In this document: positions 1 through 8,268 of the stretch, in pieces
Layout: every line of letters starts with the position of its first letter
How positions within the stretch are numbered: position 1 is the first letter of the stretch
Assembly: GCF_900162695.1 (NCBI RefSeq)
Contig: NZ_FUIH01000007.1
Coordinates: forward strand, 2,666,001-2,730,000
Direction: 5' to 3'
Source: Virgibacillus siamensis
GTDB taxonomy: Bacteria; Bacillota; Bacilli; Bacillales; Amphibacillaceae
Length of the DNA stretch: 64,000 nt
Notes under the pieces: generated by a model
What the model was told of the DNA's origin: nothing
The model's database searches: none
What the model saw: the letters and a program-made list of their open reading frames with translations, nothing else
Translations under genes and position numbers: made by a program

Positions 1-470
1 GGATTCTTATTCTGTTTGGCGGAGGGCTTGCCATCGCTGCGGGTTTTACCGAAACAGGGCTTTCAGACTGGATTGGAAGCCAGTTGGCAGAACTGGAAGG
101 AATGAACATTCTTATCATAATGTTTATAGCGACTGCTGTCATTCTGTTCTTAACCGAGATAACCTCAAATACTGCCACTGGAACAATGATTATACCAGTC
201 GTAGCGTCACTTGCGCTTGCACTTAATGTACACCCATATGCATTAATGGTTCCATGCGCAATGGCAGCCAACTGTGCATTTATGCTCCCGGTAGGTACAC
301 CACCAAACGCAATCATTTATGGTACAGGAAAATTGAAAATAACCGGGATGGTCAAAAATGGATTCTGGTTAAACATCACCTCTTTAATTTTAATTGTACT
401 GGCAGTATATTTCTTCTTGCCGATCATATGGGGAATTGATTTGTTTGAACTGCCAGCAAACTTGAAATAG
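1..470 (+). CDS. DASS-family sodium/anion symporter, C-terminal part
   Basis: The reading frame is open from the first bases of the window, so the gene starts upstream and only about the last 155 residues are present. It is a membrane protein of the divalent anion:sodium symporter (SLC13/DASS) family. Visible family marks are the Ser-Asn-Thr motif in TSNTATG and the loop LPVGTPPNAIIYG, followed by a last hydrophobic helix. Such proteins import di- or tricarboxylates or sulfate with sodium ions; the substrate cannot be told from this fragment. A TTG inside the frame at 84 is not a real start because the frame is open upstream. A hairpin terminator follows directly. Family assignment is fairly sure, substrate unknown. 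Confidence 0.85.
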   Translation, partial: ILILFGGGLAIAAGFTETGLSDWIGSQLAELEGMNILIIMFIATAVILFLTEITSNTATGTMIIPVVASLALALNVHPYALMVPCAMAANCAFMLPVGTPPNAIIYGTGKLKITGMVKNGFWLNITSLILIVLAVYFFLPIIWGIDLFELPANLK

Positions 471-477
471 CAATAAG

Positions 478-516
478 GGAAGCATGGGGACGGTTCTCAT
501 GCTTCCTTCCCCTTTT
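478..516 (+). terminator. Terminator hairpin built from a GGGGACGG-core palindrome
   Basis: GGAAGCATG (478-486) pairs with CATGCTTCC (498-506) around the loop GGGACGGTTCT, and a T-rich run follows. It lies 8 bases past the symporter stop and is oriented to terminate it. The same arms and core recur at several other places in the window (see the repeat entries), so it is also one copy of a dispersed palindrome. Confidence 0.7.
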
Positions 517-570
517 TGCCTTCTTTCGCTCAAAATTTCCAATTGTTCCATTTAAGAACTGTCTAATGAG

Positions 571-690
571 TTCGCGCGTTTGGGCGGGAGCTTCGCACGT
601 TTTCCACCAAAGTTCGCGCGTTTGGCCATAGACTTCGCACGTTTGGACGGGGACTTCGCGCGTTTCAATCAAAGTTCGCACGTTTTAAAA
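571..690. repeat. Array 1: six 21-bp degenerate units
   Basis: The core TTCGCGCGTTT or TTCGCACGTTT begins at 571, 592, 613, 634, 655 and 675, so the spacing is 21, 21, 21, 21 and 20 bases. GCG and GCA versions alternate strictly. The spacer bases between cores are not conserved. It sits between the 3' ends of two convergent genes. A minus-strand frame stays open across it only because 21 is a multiple of three; I do not call that a gene. Confidence 0.85.
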
Positions 691-739
691 CCAAGTTTGT
701 ATTGAAGTGTTCTATTACGTAATTTATAAAAATTGCACG

Positions 740-871
740 TCAGCCATTCCTCTGTTCCGACTTAATAGCAGCTCTGTACGCTTGCTTCACCTGCATATCA
801 TTCTGTGCATGTTTCATTTGTTGGGCAATCTTATACTGTGACTGACGGGAAAGCTTATTTTGCTGTGCCAT
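740..871 (-). CDS. Small hypothetical protein (43 aa)
   Basis: A short minus-strand frame starts with ATG at 871, preceded by AAGGTGG at a good distance. The product begins MAQQNKLSRQSQYK, is rich in Gln, Lys and Ala and is predicted to be a soluble, charged, helical peptide. It has no membrane segment, signal peptide or cysteine. I do not recognise the family. The strong ribosome site and clean stop favour a real gene. It is transcribed toward the repeat array and the DASS gene end. Confidence 0.55.
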   Translation of the reverse strand: MAQQNKLSRQSQYKIAQQMKHAQNDMQVKQAYRAAIKSEQRNG

Positions 872-980
872 ATGATAACCACCTTATTTGTTTTACCACT
901 ATGTTTTGCATAAATGAAGGTAATATACAATGGCGTTGCATTAATTTTTAGGCAAAAGTTAAAATGCAGATTCCTTGCTT

Positions 981-1580
981 TTAAGATTGATTCGATAGAT
1001 TTTCAAGACATGTTTCTGTTGTATATCCAACAGTTTTTTCATAAGTAGTAAAAATGTTTTTTTGATTGGTCGGTTCAAATACTCGAAACTTATTAAGCTG
1101 TTTTCCATAAACATGAACGGTAATGACTGTTTCCTCTCCTTGGGGTTTTAAAATGTGGCAGTCTGCTGGTGGCAAAAGCTCTCCAGTGCTTTGCTCGTTT
1201 ATAGTCATTGTACCGGCATAACTTAGTTTAGTAGTCTGGTTGGAGTACGATTCCAATTGTAAATAATTAAAAATTTTCATACGCCCAGAAATGACTCCCT
1301 CTACTCCCCATGTTCCATCATGGTCGTGTAATGGTGTACTATGTTCAGGTTCCCAAATAAGTGCGAGGATCTCAAAGCGGTCTTGTGGATCGCGATATAG
1401 GGAATGACGACCATAACTGTTATTGCCTGCAGACATCTTTTCCATAGGCAACCATGACTTACTGCGCAATAATTTACTGAGATGATGCTCGGCCTGTGAA
1501 ACACGATCACTATCAGAATTGGTTGTTTCTACTACATCAGTCAAATCCCGGATAAAATCCGTCAGTTTATAATGATTCAT
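981..1580 (-). CDS. Cysteine dioxygenase-type cupin
   Basis: This 199-residue protein belongs to the cysteine dioxygenase / thiol dioxygenase cupins. The iron-binding histidines are visible as H85-D-H87 in PLHDHDGTWGV and H146 in ITVHVYGK. The YGRHSLYRD stretch supplies the arginine region that in cysteine dioxygenases binds the substrate carboxylate. The family oxidises L-cysteine to cysteine sulfinate with O2 and Fe(II); a 3-mercaptopropionate dioxygenase role is possible. The length matches bacterial members. It follows the TauE exporter gene by 23 bases and is probably cotranscribed with it, so sulfite derived from cysteine sulfinate would have an exit route. It is cytoplasmic. Confidence 0.82.
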   Translation of the reverse strand: MNHYKLTDFIRDLTDVVETTNSDSDRVSQAEHHLSKLLRSKSWLPMEKMSAGNNSYGRHSLYRDPQDRFEILALIWEPEHSTPLHDHDGTWGVEGVISGRMKIFNYLQLESYSNQTTKLSYAGTMTINEQSTGELLPPADCHILKPQGEETVITVHVYGKQLNKFRVFEPTNQKNIFTTYEKTVGYTTETCLENLSNQS

Positions 1581-1603
1581 AAAACTTTCCTCCCTCTATA
1601 AAT

Positions 1604-2383
1604 TCAAACAAAATCAAACCAAATTTTAATTACCGTAGCTAGGATAAAAAGTGATAAGATAGCCTTCAATATTTTGGTGTCTATTTTTTTACCGGTAACT
1701 GCCCCCATCGGTGCAGCAATAAGACTGGCAACTATCATAACCCCCGCTGGTCCAAACAACACTTGACCTGTTATTATTTTTCCAGCAGTTGAACCAATCG
1801 ATGATAAAAAAGTAATTGCTAGCGAAGAAGCTATAGTGACACGGGTTGGTATGTTCAGTAAAACTAGCATGATAGGCACCAGTAGAAATGCTCCAGCCGC
1901 CCCGACAATACCAGACCCTATACCAACAAGAAAAGCACTTATTATTGCCATTAGACTGTTGAATTCAATTTGGTTTACCTCTGTTTCTAAACTATTTTCT
2001 TTCCTGGAGCAAAACATCATGATTGCTGCGATACTTGCTAGTATTGCATATACAAGATTAATACCCTGATCCGATAAAAGTACCGAGCCATAACCTCCTA
2101 TGAAGCTTCCTCCCAACACAGCAGTTCCCATTGTAATAATTAGTCGTTTATTCAAATACCCATCTTTTCGGTAAGCCAATACACCGGCAATTGATGCAAA
2201 AAAGACATCGACTGCCGATATACCGGCAACCTCAGTCGCTGTAAATACACCTACCCCAAGAAATGACGGGATATAAAGTAGCAATGGATATTTAATAATT
2301 GAACCGCCAATACCTACCATACCTGATATAAACGAACCAATGAAACCGATTAAAAACAACACAATTATTAAGTCCAAACCCAA
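1604..2383 (-). CDS. TauE/SafE-family sulfite/anion exporter
   Basis: The 259-residue product is a polytopic membrane protein with about eight hydrophobic helices and two repeated halves (GFIGSFISGMVGIGGSIIKYP near the N-terminus and VGIGSGIVGAAGAFLLVP in the middle), typical of the TauE/SafE (DUF81) family. Members export sulfite, sulfoacetate or other sulfur anions. A TGA lies three codons upstream of the TTG start, so no ATG is available and TTG at 2383 is the likely start. Next to a cysteine dioxygenase-type gene, and sharing a promoter design with a persulfide oxidation operon, a sulfite-exporting role is the best guess, but substrate is inferred from context. Confidence 0.8.
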   Translation of the reverse strand: MGLDLIIVLFLIGFIGSFISGMVGIGGSIIKYPLLLYIPSFLGVGVFTATEVAGISAVDVFFASIAGVLAYRKDGYLNKRLIITMGTAVLGGSFIGGYGSVLLSDQGINLVYAILASIAAIMMFCSRKENSLETEVNQIEFNSLMAIISAFLVGIGSGIVGAAGAFLLVPIMLVLLNIPTRVTIASSLAITFLSSIGSTAGKIITGQVLFGPAGVMIVASLIAAPMGAVTGKKIDTKILKAILSLFILATVIKIWFDFV

Positions 2384-2471
2384 TCCTAATCACCCATTTT
2401 CACATCTGTACAAAAACTATGAAATATCACCGTTATTTACAAAGCAGAAGAACAGATTTTAATCTTTAAAG

Positions 2472-2510
2472 TCATTTTTCCCGCTGAACCAGCACCCACT
2501 TTCGAGTCAT
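2472..2510 (-). CDS. Possible 12-residue leader peptide
   Basis: ATG at 2510 is preceded by AAGGAGGG and a seven-base spacer start region, and the frame gives MTRKWVLVQREK before a TGA. It lies within the roughly 220-base untranslated leader between the putative promoter near 2608-2637 and the TauE start. It contains no cysteine, so a simple cysteine-sensing attenuator is not obvious. It may be a regulatory upstream frame or chance. Confidence 0.35.
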   Translation of the reverse strand: MTRKWVLVQREK

Positions 2511-2607
2511 TTTACCCTCCTTGTAATCGGTTGCAATTGTGAGAACATTAAACCTTAGAATAAATGCTTGTTGCAAGAATATGAAAGTAAATATTTAACA
2601 TAAATTA

Positions 2608-2659
2608 ATGGTATCACACGTTAAAAATGGTGAATAATAGATGATTTTTATGGGGTATA
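2608..2659 (-). promoter_or_regulatory. Promoter and putative LysR operator of the TauE-dioxygenase operon
   Basis: Read on the minus strand, TATACCCCATA (2649-2659) is followed by a -35-like TTATTC (2632-2637), 18 bases, then an extended -10 TGATACCAT (hexamer 2608-2613). The same blocks with identical spacing occur in front of the persulfide dioxygenase operon near 8009-8060. An operator just upstream of -35 next to a LysR gene fits a LysR activation site. Promoter strength and regulator identity are inferred. Confidence 0.6.
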
Positions 2660-2718
2660 ACTTAAAAAACAGGACATAATATTTCGGTTGCGTGAAGGGG
2701 AATTGAGTGCCCCAAAAA

Positions 2719-3609
2719 TTAACTTGTTACATTTTTCAAATGGCCTATAAATGAATTCATACTCTTTTTTGGAAAGCGAGAAGCAATTTTTACTACAGAT
2801 AAATCCCTGGTAATACGAACGTCGGAGATTGTTACATGTTTTATAACCCCTAACGCAAGCTCCCTTTTCACGGATAGTTTTGGTAGTATACTAATGCCCA
2901 TTCCCGCCTCAACGGCACTTTTTATTGATTGAGTGCTCCCCAACTCCATATAACTCTTAACTTTTTCTAATACATTATTTTCCCGTAATACATTATCAAC
3001 AATTTCCCTAATGCCGGCATTTTTTTCTCTCCAAATCATTTTTTCCTGAGGCAACTCTTCTATACTAATTTCACTTCGATCATTCCACCGATGATTACTG
3101 GGAACAACCATGATCAACTCATCTTCGGTGAATTTTTCAATATGAAAATCATCATGTGTAACGATGCCTTCCACCAAAGCAATATCAATTTCCCGATTCT
3201 CCAACTGAGCAACAATACTTGGTGTATTTCCAATAGCTAAATTCAATTTTAAATTCCGATTCTTTTTTTGAAATTCACCCAATATACCTGGCAAAAGATA
3301 TTCACCGATAGTCAAACTTGCCCCTATATTTAATGTAGATACTTCACGATTTGTAATTACTTTTACTGCCTCTTCAGATTGATTAAAAAGATCAATGACC
3401 TCCTTTGCGTAGGGATAAAGGGCAGAACCTGACTCTGTAAGTTGCAATTTTCCACCGGTTCTATCAAACAACTCGGTACCATAATGTTTTTCCAGTTGCC
3501 GTATCTTGCTGGTCACTGCTGGTTGCGAGATATACCCTATACGAGCTGCTTGACTGATGCTTCCCTCCTCAATTACCTGACAAAACATTTCCAAATAATC
3601 TATGTTCAT
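2719..3609 (-). CDS. LysR-family transcriptional regulator
   Basis: The 296-residue protein has an N-terminal winged helix-turn-helix (about residues 1-60, with QAARIGYISQPAVTSKIRQLE) and a LysR substrate-binding domain (about 90-290). LysR regulators bind a small metabolite and usually activate nearby promoters. It lies between two sulfur operons, and both of their promoters carry the same TATACCCCATA element, so it is the prime candidate for controlling both. Resemblance to the CysL/CynR group is general and the inducer is unknown. It is transcribed in the same direction as its neighbours, after a terminator that ends the cystine operon. Confidence 0.85.
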   Translation of the reverse strand: MNIDYLEMFCQVIEEGSISQAARIGYISQPAVTSKIRQLEKHYGTELFDRTGGKLQLTESGSALYPYAKEVIDLFNQSEEAVKVITNREVSTLNIGASLTIGEYLLPGILGEFQKKNRNLKLNLAIGNTPSIVAQLENREIDIALVEGIVTHDDFHIEKFTEDELIMVVPSNHRWNDRSEISIEELPQEKMIWREKNAGIREIVDNVLRENNVLEKVKSYMELGSTQSIKSAVEAGMGISILPKLSVKRELALGVIKHVTISDVRITRDLSVVKIASRFPKKSMNSFIGHLKNVTS

Positions 3610-3705
3610 TGCTCAATCACTCCTTGTCTACGAATCTACCAATCCATTTCTATTTTAGCACGTTATTTATTTCTGATTATGGCAATATTGGATTAGACTG
3701 ATAAA

Positions 3706-3747
3706 TAGAAAATAAGCCTATTGCATATTTAGAAATATACAATAGGC
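3706..3747 (-). terminator. Terminator of the cystine operon
   Basis: On the minus strand GCCTATTGTATAT (from 3735-3747) pairs with ATATGCAATAGGC (3716-3728), followed by TTATTTTC. The 13-bp stem lies about 40 bases after the tcyP stop and fits an intrinsic terminator. Confidence 0.7.
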
Positions 3748-3785
3748 CATTTATTTCGATATAATTTTGAACACGTATTTATAGT

Positions 3786-5186
3786 TTAAATTGCACTCTG
3801 CTCCAGTTCGACTCGGTTATCTTTATCGGTATATATACTTTTATCCAAATTTTTGGTGATTCTAGCTGTTAAGATACCTGTTGTCATTCCACCACTAACA
3901 TTTAAAGCGGTCCGAGCCATGTCAATTAAAGGTTCTATTGAAATAAGCAAGCCGACGATAGCTACAGGTAAGTTCATCGTTGATAATACGATAAGTGCTG
4001 CAAACGTTCCTCCTCCGCCAACTCCTGCGACTCCGAACGAACCAATAGCTACAACAGCAATTAACATCAAAATGAATGAAGGGGTAAATGGATTAATACC
4101 CACTGTCGGTGCAACCATAACAGCAAGCATTGCAGGATAAATTCCAGCACATCCATTTTGACCGATTGTTACACTAAATGCTCCCGATACATCAGCGACT
4201 CCTTCTGAAACCCCGAGGCTTTTCTTTTGTGTTTTGATATTTAATGGCAAGGTTCCTGCACTGGAACGGGATGAGAATGCGAATATAAGAACTGGTATTA
4301 TTTTTTTAACATATGTCACCGGGTTTAGTCCCGCCATTCTGATCAGCAACAAGTGAATTAAAAACATGGTAAAGATCGCAAAATACGACGCGATAATAAA
4401 TAATCCCAGATTCATAAATGTAGCTATATCACTGGTTGCAGCCTTATTTGCCATAAGTGCAAGTATCCCATATGGCGTCAGGCGTAATACGAGTGTTACA
4501 ATTCGCATCACAATTGTAAAAACGGATTCAACCACCCTTCCAAACACTTTCGCTTGTTCAGGCTGCTTTCTTCTTACACCCATAAAAGCCATCCCGGCTA
4601 TAACCGAAAATATAACAACTGAGATAACTGATGTTGGTGCTGCTCCAGTCAAATCTGAGAAAATATTACTTGGTATCATGGACAAAATCATATCCGGCAT
4701 CGACTTGTCTTCCAGATCGTTTAATGCTTTATCATTGCCCATAATAGCCTCTGTTTCTGCCTCTCCCTTGGAAAGGTCCATACCCTCCAACTGAAAAATA
4801 CCAGCTGAAAAAATCCCAACAGTTGCCGCTATAGCTACTGTTCCAACTAAAAACCCTATTACTAATCCACCGATCTTACCGAAACCCTCTGAAAACTTTG
4901 AGTTCGTGAATGCCCGTAAAATAGCAAAGAAAACAAGTGGCATGATTAGCGTTTTTAATAGTGATACGAATCCACTCCCAACGATATTAATCCAGTCCGA
5001 GGATCTGCTGATAACGTCTGAGTTCGTACCATACGCGAACTGAAGGATAAGCCCAAACACTATACCAACTACCAGTGCGAGGGAAACGCGTTTACCAAAT
5101 GAAACGAACTTTTTCTGCATATAGAATAGCCCTGAACAAATTAATAGGAACAACGTAATAATTAATATAACATGGAGTATTTCCAT
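3786..5186 (-). CDS. tcyP: L-cystine symporter TcyP-like
   Basis: The 466-residue product is a polytopic member of the dicarboxylate/amino acid:cation symporter family. Its length, N-terminal helices and the PLVFFAILRAFTNSKF, GTLPLNIKTQKKSLGVSEGVAD and VAGVGGGGTFAALIVLSTM regions match the Bacillus TcyP L-cystine importers rather than glutamate carriers. It would bring in cystine with sodium or protons. Its start codon overlaps the stop of the upstream PatB-type lyase by one base, so the two are translationally coupled. Downstream comes a terminator. The family is sure; cystine as substrate rests on family knowledge and the sulfur context. Confidence 0.85.
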   Translation of the reverse strand: MEILHVILIITLFLLICSGLFYMQKKFVSFGKRVSLALVVGIVFGLILQFAYGTNSDVISRSSDWINIVGSGFVSLLKTLIMPLVFFAILRAFTNSKFSEGFGKIGGLVIGFLVGTVAIAATVGIFSAGIFQLEGMDLSKGEAETEAIMGNDKALNDLEDKSMPDMILSMIPSNIFSDLTGAAPTSVISVVIFSVIAGMAFMGVRRKQPEQAKVFGRVVESVFTIVMRIVTLVLRLTPYGILALMANKAATSDIATFMNLGLFIIASYFAIFTMFLIHLLLIRMAGLNPVTYVKKIIPVLIFAFSSRSSAGTLPLNIKTQKKSLGVSEGVADVSGAFSVTIGQNGCAGIYPAMLAVMVAPTVGINPFTPSFILMLIAVVAIGSFGVAGVGGGGTFAALIVLSTMNLPVAIVGLLISIEPLIDMARTALNVSGGMTTGILTARITKNLDKSIYTDKDNRVELEQSAI

Positions 5187-6388
5187 TATTGAGTCTCCTT
5201 CCCAACTCTAATTAAAGATTCGTTTACTGCCTTTTCTATTCTCCTTAAGCCTTCTTCTAAAGTCTGCCGTGGACAAGCAATATTAACTCGGGTAAATCCT
5301 TCACCGCCTACGCCAAATGTATATCCTTCATCAAATGCTATCTTGGCTTTCTTTTGTAAAAAATCCTCCAGAGCTTTTGCATCCATTCCGAGTTCCCGAC
5401 AATCCAGCCAAACGAGGTATGTCCCTTCAGGAGGAATCACTTTTATTTCCTCCAAATTCGTTTCAATAAACTCCGTTAAAAATGCCAGATTGTCTTCAAT
5501 ATAATCTAAAAACTTATCAAACCATTCTTCTCCGTATCTATAAGCATTTTCAACTGCCGTAACACCAAACGTGTTGGATAGTCCCAAATAAAGGCGATCA
5601 ATCATGTTTGTAAAGCTATCGCGTAGTTCTTTATTTGGAATAATGTTATTCGCCATTTGAACTCCCGCTAAATTGAACGTTTTACTAGGAGCTGTACATG
5701 TAATCGAATTATCTGCAAACTCTTCCGAAATACTTGCAAAAGGAGTATGGATAGATCCTTTATGAACAATATCCATATGCGCTTCATCAGATACTACCAA
5801 TACATCATTTTCCATACATATTTGGCCCAATTTTGTCAATTCTTCCTTTGACCAAACCCTGCCGACTGGATTATGCGGATTACACAAAATAATCATCTTA
5901 ACATCTGTATTCGCAGCTACTTCTTTCAGATTTTCGTAATCTACTTTATACTTTTTATGATCAAGCTTAAGTGGATTTAGCACAATCTCACGGTTGTTTT
6001 TCTCAATCACCTCAGTAAAAGGTGTGTAAACTGGGGTTTGGATAATGATCCTATCTCCTTCATTTGTAAAAGTTTGTATCGCAATACTAAGAGCAGTCAT
6101 AATCCCTGGCGTACAGCGAATCCACTGTTTCTTAATGGACCAATCGTGTCGTCTCTCCACCCAGTCTATAAATGCCTCAAAATAATTTCTTGATCTTGAA
6201 GTATAGCCAAAAATTCCATGTTCTGCTCTCTCTTTTATTGCATCAACAACAGGATTGGGACACGCGAAATCCATATCAGCAATCCACATTGGCAGAATAT
6301 CCTTATCACCAAATAACCTTTCTGTTTTATCCCATTTAACCGAATTTGTATTATACCGATTTATTACCTTGTCAAAATCATATCCCAT
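5186..6388 (-). CDS. patB: PatB/MalY-type cystathionine beta-lyase (C-S lyase)
   Basis: A 400-residue fold-type I PLP enzyme. The Schiff-base lysine is K236 in TAPSKTFNLAG, and D201 in VVSDEAHMD contacts the pyridine nitrogen; the N-terminal region with IADMDF is characteristic of the MalY/PatB group. These enzymes split C-S bonds of cystathionine or cystine, giving pyruvate, ammonia and a thiol or, from cystine, thiocysteine (a persulfide). It lies between a persulfide dioxygenase gene and the cystine importer gene, which suggests cystine is the physiological substrate. Start at ATG 6388 with an AAGGAGG site. It is cytoplasmic. Confidence 0.85.
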   Translation of the reverse strand: MGYDFDKVINRYNTNSVKWDKTERLFGDKDILPMWIADMDFACPNPVVDAIKERAEHGIFGYTSRSRNYFEAFIDWVERRHDWSIKKQWIRCTPGIMTALSIAIQTFTNEGDRIIIQTPVYTPFTEVIEKNNREIVLNPLKLDHKKYKVDYENLKEVAANTDVKMIILCNPHNPVGRVWSKEELTKLGQICMENDVLVVSDEAHMDIVHKGSIHTPFASISEEFADNSITCTAPSKTFNLAGVQMANNIIPNKELRDSFTNMIDRLYLGLSNTFGVTAVENAYRYGEEWFDKFLDYIEDNLAFLTEFIETNLEEIKVIPPEGTYLVWLDCRELGMDAKALEDFLQKKAKIAFDEGYTFGVGGEGFTRVNIACPRQTLEEGLRRIEKAVNESLIRVGKETQ

Positions 6389-6431
6389 AAAATACCCCTC
6401 CTTATAACGATTGAATCCATATGTTTTTTGA

Positions 6432-7838
6432 CTAAGACTTTACTGGAAACTTTTCCTTCATCCAGGCTAAGTAACCACCTTTTACATTTTTAACATCCTT
6501 ATATCCATTTGCCTGCATCAGGCTCGCGGCAATTGCTGAGCGGGCACCGGAACGGCAATGTACAAGATATGTTTTTCCTTCAGGCAGATCATCCAAAAGA
6601 TCTGGAAGTGAACGAAGCGTCTTAAGATCAGCACCTTCAATCCTTCCATCATTCCACTCTGATTGGTTTCGAACATCAATCAGGTGATAATTTTCATCAT
6701 CAAGTAAATCACGCAGTTTTTGGACATTCACTTCTTCGTAACTTTCTATACGTTCTTGATCACGTAATGTAAATGCTGGTTCTATTGAAGAAACAACCCG
6801 ATCCAAACCTATTGATGACAAACTTTCTTTTATTTTATTGACGTGTTCTTCAGCTGCAATAAGGACAATATCCTGATCATAGCCGATCAACTCCCCTGCC
6901 CAATTTGTGAATGATTGATTAAATGGAATGTTGATGGCACCTTCTAAATGTTCCTTTGCAAATTCTTTGGCTCTTCTCGTATCCAACAAAACCGTATTAC
7001 TTCCATACTTTATAAGCTCATCCGGTGTTTCCAGCCGCTCAATTTCCGTTTCATTAACTAATGGAGGCCCGATTTTATTCAATTTTTTCATCATCGCAAA
7101 ATATTTAGGAGGGGTGGACTGACCAGTTAACAAAGATTTGACAAAGTCTTCCTTGTTCTCCTCCTTTAAACCCCAATTGTTTAATTTCTCATATCCAACA
7201 GTAGACATTGGTACTGCACCCAACGCTTTACCACAGGCACTCCCAGCTCCATGCGCCGGCCATACTTGCATAAAATCTGGTAATTCTTTAAACCTCTGTA
7301 AGGATTCGAACATTAGTCTTGCACCACTTTCAGCAGAACCGGCTATTCCCACTGATTTTTCTAATAAATCAGGCCGTCCAATTTCTCCAACAAATACGAA
7401 GTCTCCTGTAAAAATACCCATTGGCTGGGAAAAAGCTGCCCCTTTGTCCGTTAAAATAAATGAAATACTTTCTGGCGTGTGTCCCGGAGTATGCATAACT
7501 TGAAACTCAACAAACCCCACATTAAATGTGCTGCTATCTTTAAGAAACGTATAGTTGACACCTTCCACTTGATGGTATTTCCAATTTTCATCTCCCTCAT
7601 CCGACACATAAACTGTTATATTGCAATTCTTGGCAATTTCCCTGGAGCCAGAGAGGAAATCGGCATGAATATGTGTTTCAGCCGAAGCTATAATGTTGAA
7701 ACCCTTTTTCTTTGCTATTTTCAAATACGGGTCAATACTGCGTGCAGGATCAATTACAATGGCTTCTCCTGTACGTTCGCAGCCAACTAGATAAGACATT
7801 TGTGCTAAGTTTTCATCAAAAAATGAACGAAAAAACAT
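6432..7838 (-). CDS. Metallo-beta-lactamase persulfide dioxygenase with two rhodanese domains
   Basis: The start is taken at ATG 7838, nine codons into the longest frame, because AGGAGGAGG lies seven bases before it; this gives 468 residues. Residues 1-245 form an ETHE1-like metallo-beta-lactamase domain with H56-x-H58-x-D60, the HTPGHT histidine and TGDFVFVGEIGRPDL aspartate. Two rhodanese domains follow. The first (about 265-365) has no active cysteine (VLIAAEEH at the loop); the last (about 375-468) keeps it in HCRSGARS. The layout resembles staphylococcal CstB, which turns thiol persulfide into sulfite and thiosulfate. It is the first gene of the operon with the lyase and cystine importer. 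Confidence 0.83.
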   Translation of the reverse strand: MFFRSFFDENLAQMSYLVGCERTGEAIVIDPARSIDPYLKIAKKKGFNIIASAETHIHADFLSGSREIAKNCNITVYVSDEGDENWKYHQVEGVNYTFLKDSSTFNVGFVEFQVMHTPGHTPESISFILTDKGAAFSQPMGIFTGDFVFVGEIGRPDLLEKSVGIAGSAESGARLMFESLQRFKELPDFMQVWPAHGAGSACGKALGAVPMSTVGYEKLNNWGLKEENKEDFVKSLLTGQSTPPKYFAMMKKLNKIGPPLVNETEIERLETPDELIKYGSNTVLLDTRRAKEFAKEHLEGAINIPFNQSFTNWAGELIGYDQDIVLIAAEEHVNKIKESLSSIGLDRVVSSIEPAFTLRDQERIESYEEVNVQKLRDLLDDENYHLIDVRNQSEWNDGRIEGADLKTLRSLPDLLDDLPEGKTYLVHCRSGARSAIAASLMQANGYKDVKNVKGGYLAWMKEKFPVKS

Positions 7839-8008
7839 GATTATACCTCCTCCTGAAGTCATTCATATTTAGATCGTGATATATTTCTCCATTGGTTAAA
7901 ATGTCAGCGGTTTCATATTTCGAAAAACAATCTATTTTTCTCTAAAAATCACTCCCTCTTTATTTAATTAATGTAAAGTCAAAATATAGCTATATTTCAG
8001 TTAATTAA

Positions 8009-8060
8009 ATACTAGCATACTAAAATGGGCGTGAATAATTGATTTATTTTATGGGGTATA
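8009..8060 (-). promoter_or_regulatory. Promoter and putative LysR operator of the persulfide-lyase-cystine operon
   Basis: On the minus strand TATACCCCATA (8050-8060), a 10-base spacer, ATTATTCA, then 18 bases from TTATTC to an extended -10 TGCTAGTAT (hexamer 8009-8014). Every distance equals that in the second copy at 2608-2659, while the surrounding bases differ. That conservation between two promoters of related function is the evidence for a shared regulator. Confidence 0.62.
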
Positions 8061-8114
8061 ACTAAATATTGTAGGCAGCAATGCATTTAAATCGGTTACT
8101 TCATAACAAACACA

Positions 8115-8146
8115 CAAAAAAACTGCCGGCAAATTCACCAGCAGTA
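8115..8146 (-). terminator. Minus-strand terminator after a short peptide frame
   Basis: CTGCTGG (from 8138-8144) pairs with CCGGCAG (8123-8129), with one mismatch, and is followed on the minus strand by seven T. It lies 10 bases past the stop of the 37-residue frame 8155-8268, so that frame or an RNA containing it is probably transcribed as a short unit. Confidence 0.55.
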
Positions 8147-8154
8147 TCACTGAA

Positions 8155-8268
8155 TTAGATATTAAGCAGGACCCACACAGTAACCTTCATGCGGCCAGCC
8201 TTACTTACTAAATTGTTAAAGAAGATAACTAAAATACATACTATTAGTTGCACCCTGTTTCCATTCAC
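8155..8268 (-). CDS. Possible small hydrophobic peptide (37 aa), toxin-like
   Basis: A GTG-started frame encodes a peptide with a hydrophobic centre (QLIVCILVIFFNNLV) and a basic-hydrophobic tail. GGGGAGGTGAG lies 14-20 bases upstream (complement of 8284-8294), further than ideal. A hairpin with a T run follows directly. Hydrophobic peptide, long Shine-Dalgarno and own terminator recall the type I holin-like toxins of Bacillus, but the sequence is not a clear match and may be a decayed copy. The remainder of 7863-8389 holds the promoter listed separately and no other gene. Confidence 0.3.
   Translation of the reverse strand: MNGNRVQLIVCILVIFFNNLVSKAGRMKVTVWVLLNI

Noticed and set aside
424..681. 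Minus-strand frame of 85 codons with heptad-like repeats
   Set aside because: It is the 21-bp DNA array read as codons; no ribosome site and no conserved residues beyond the repeat.
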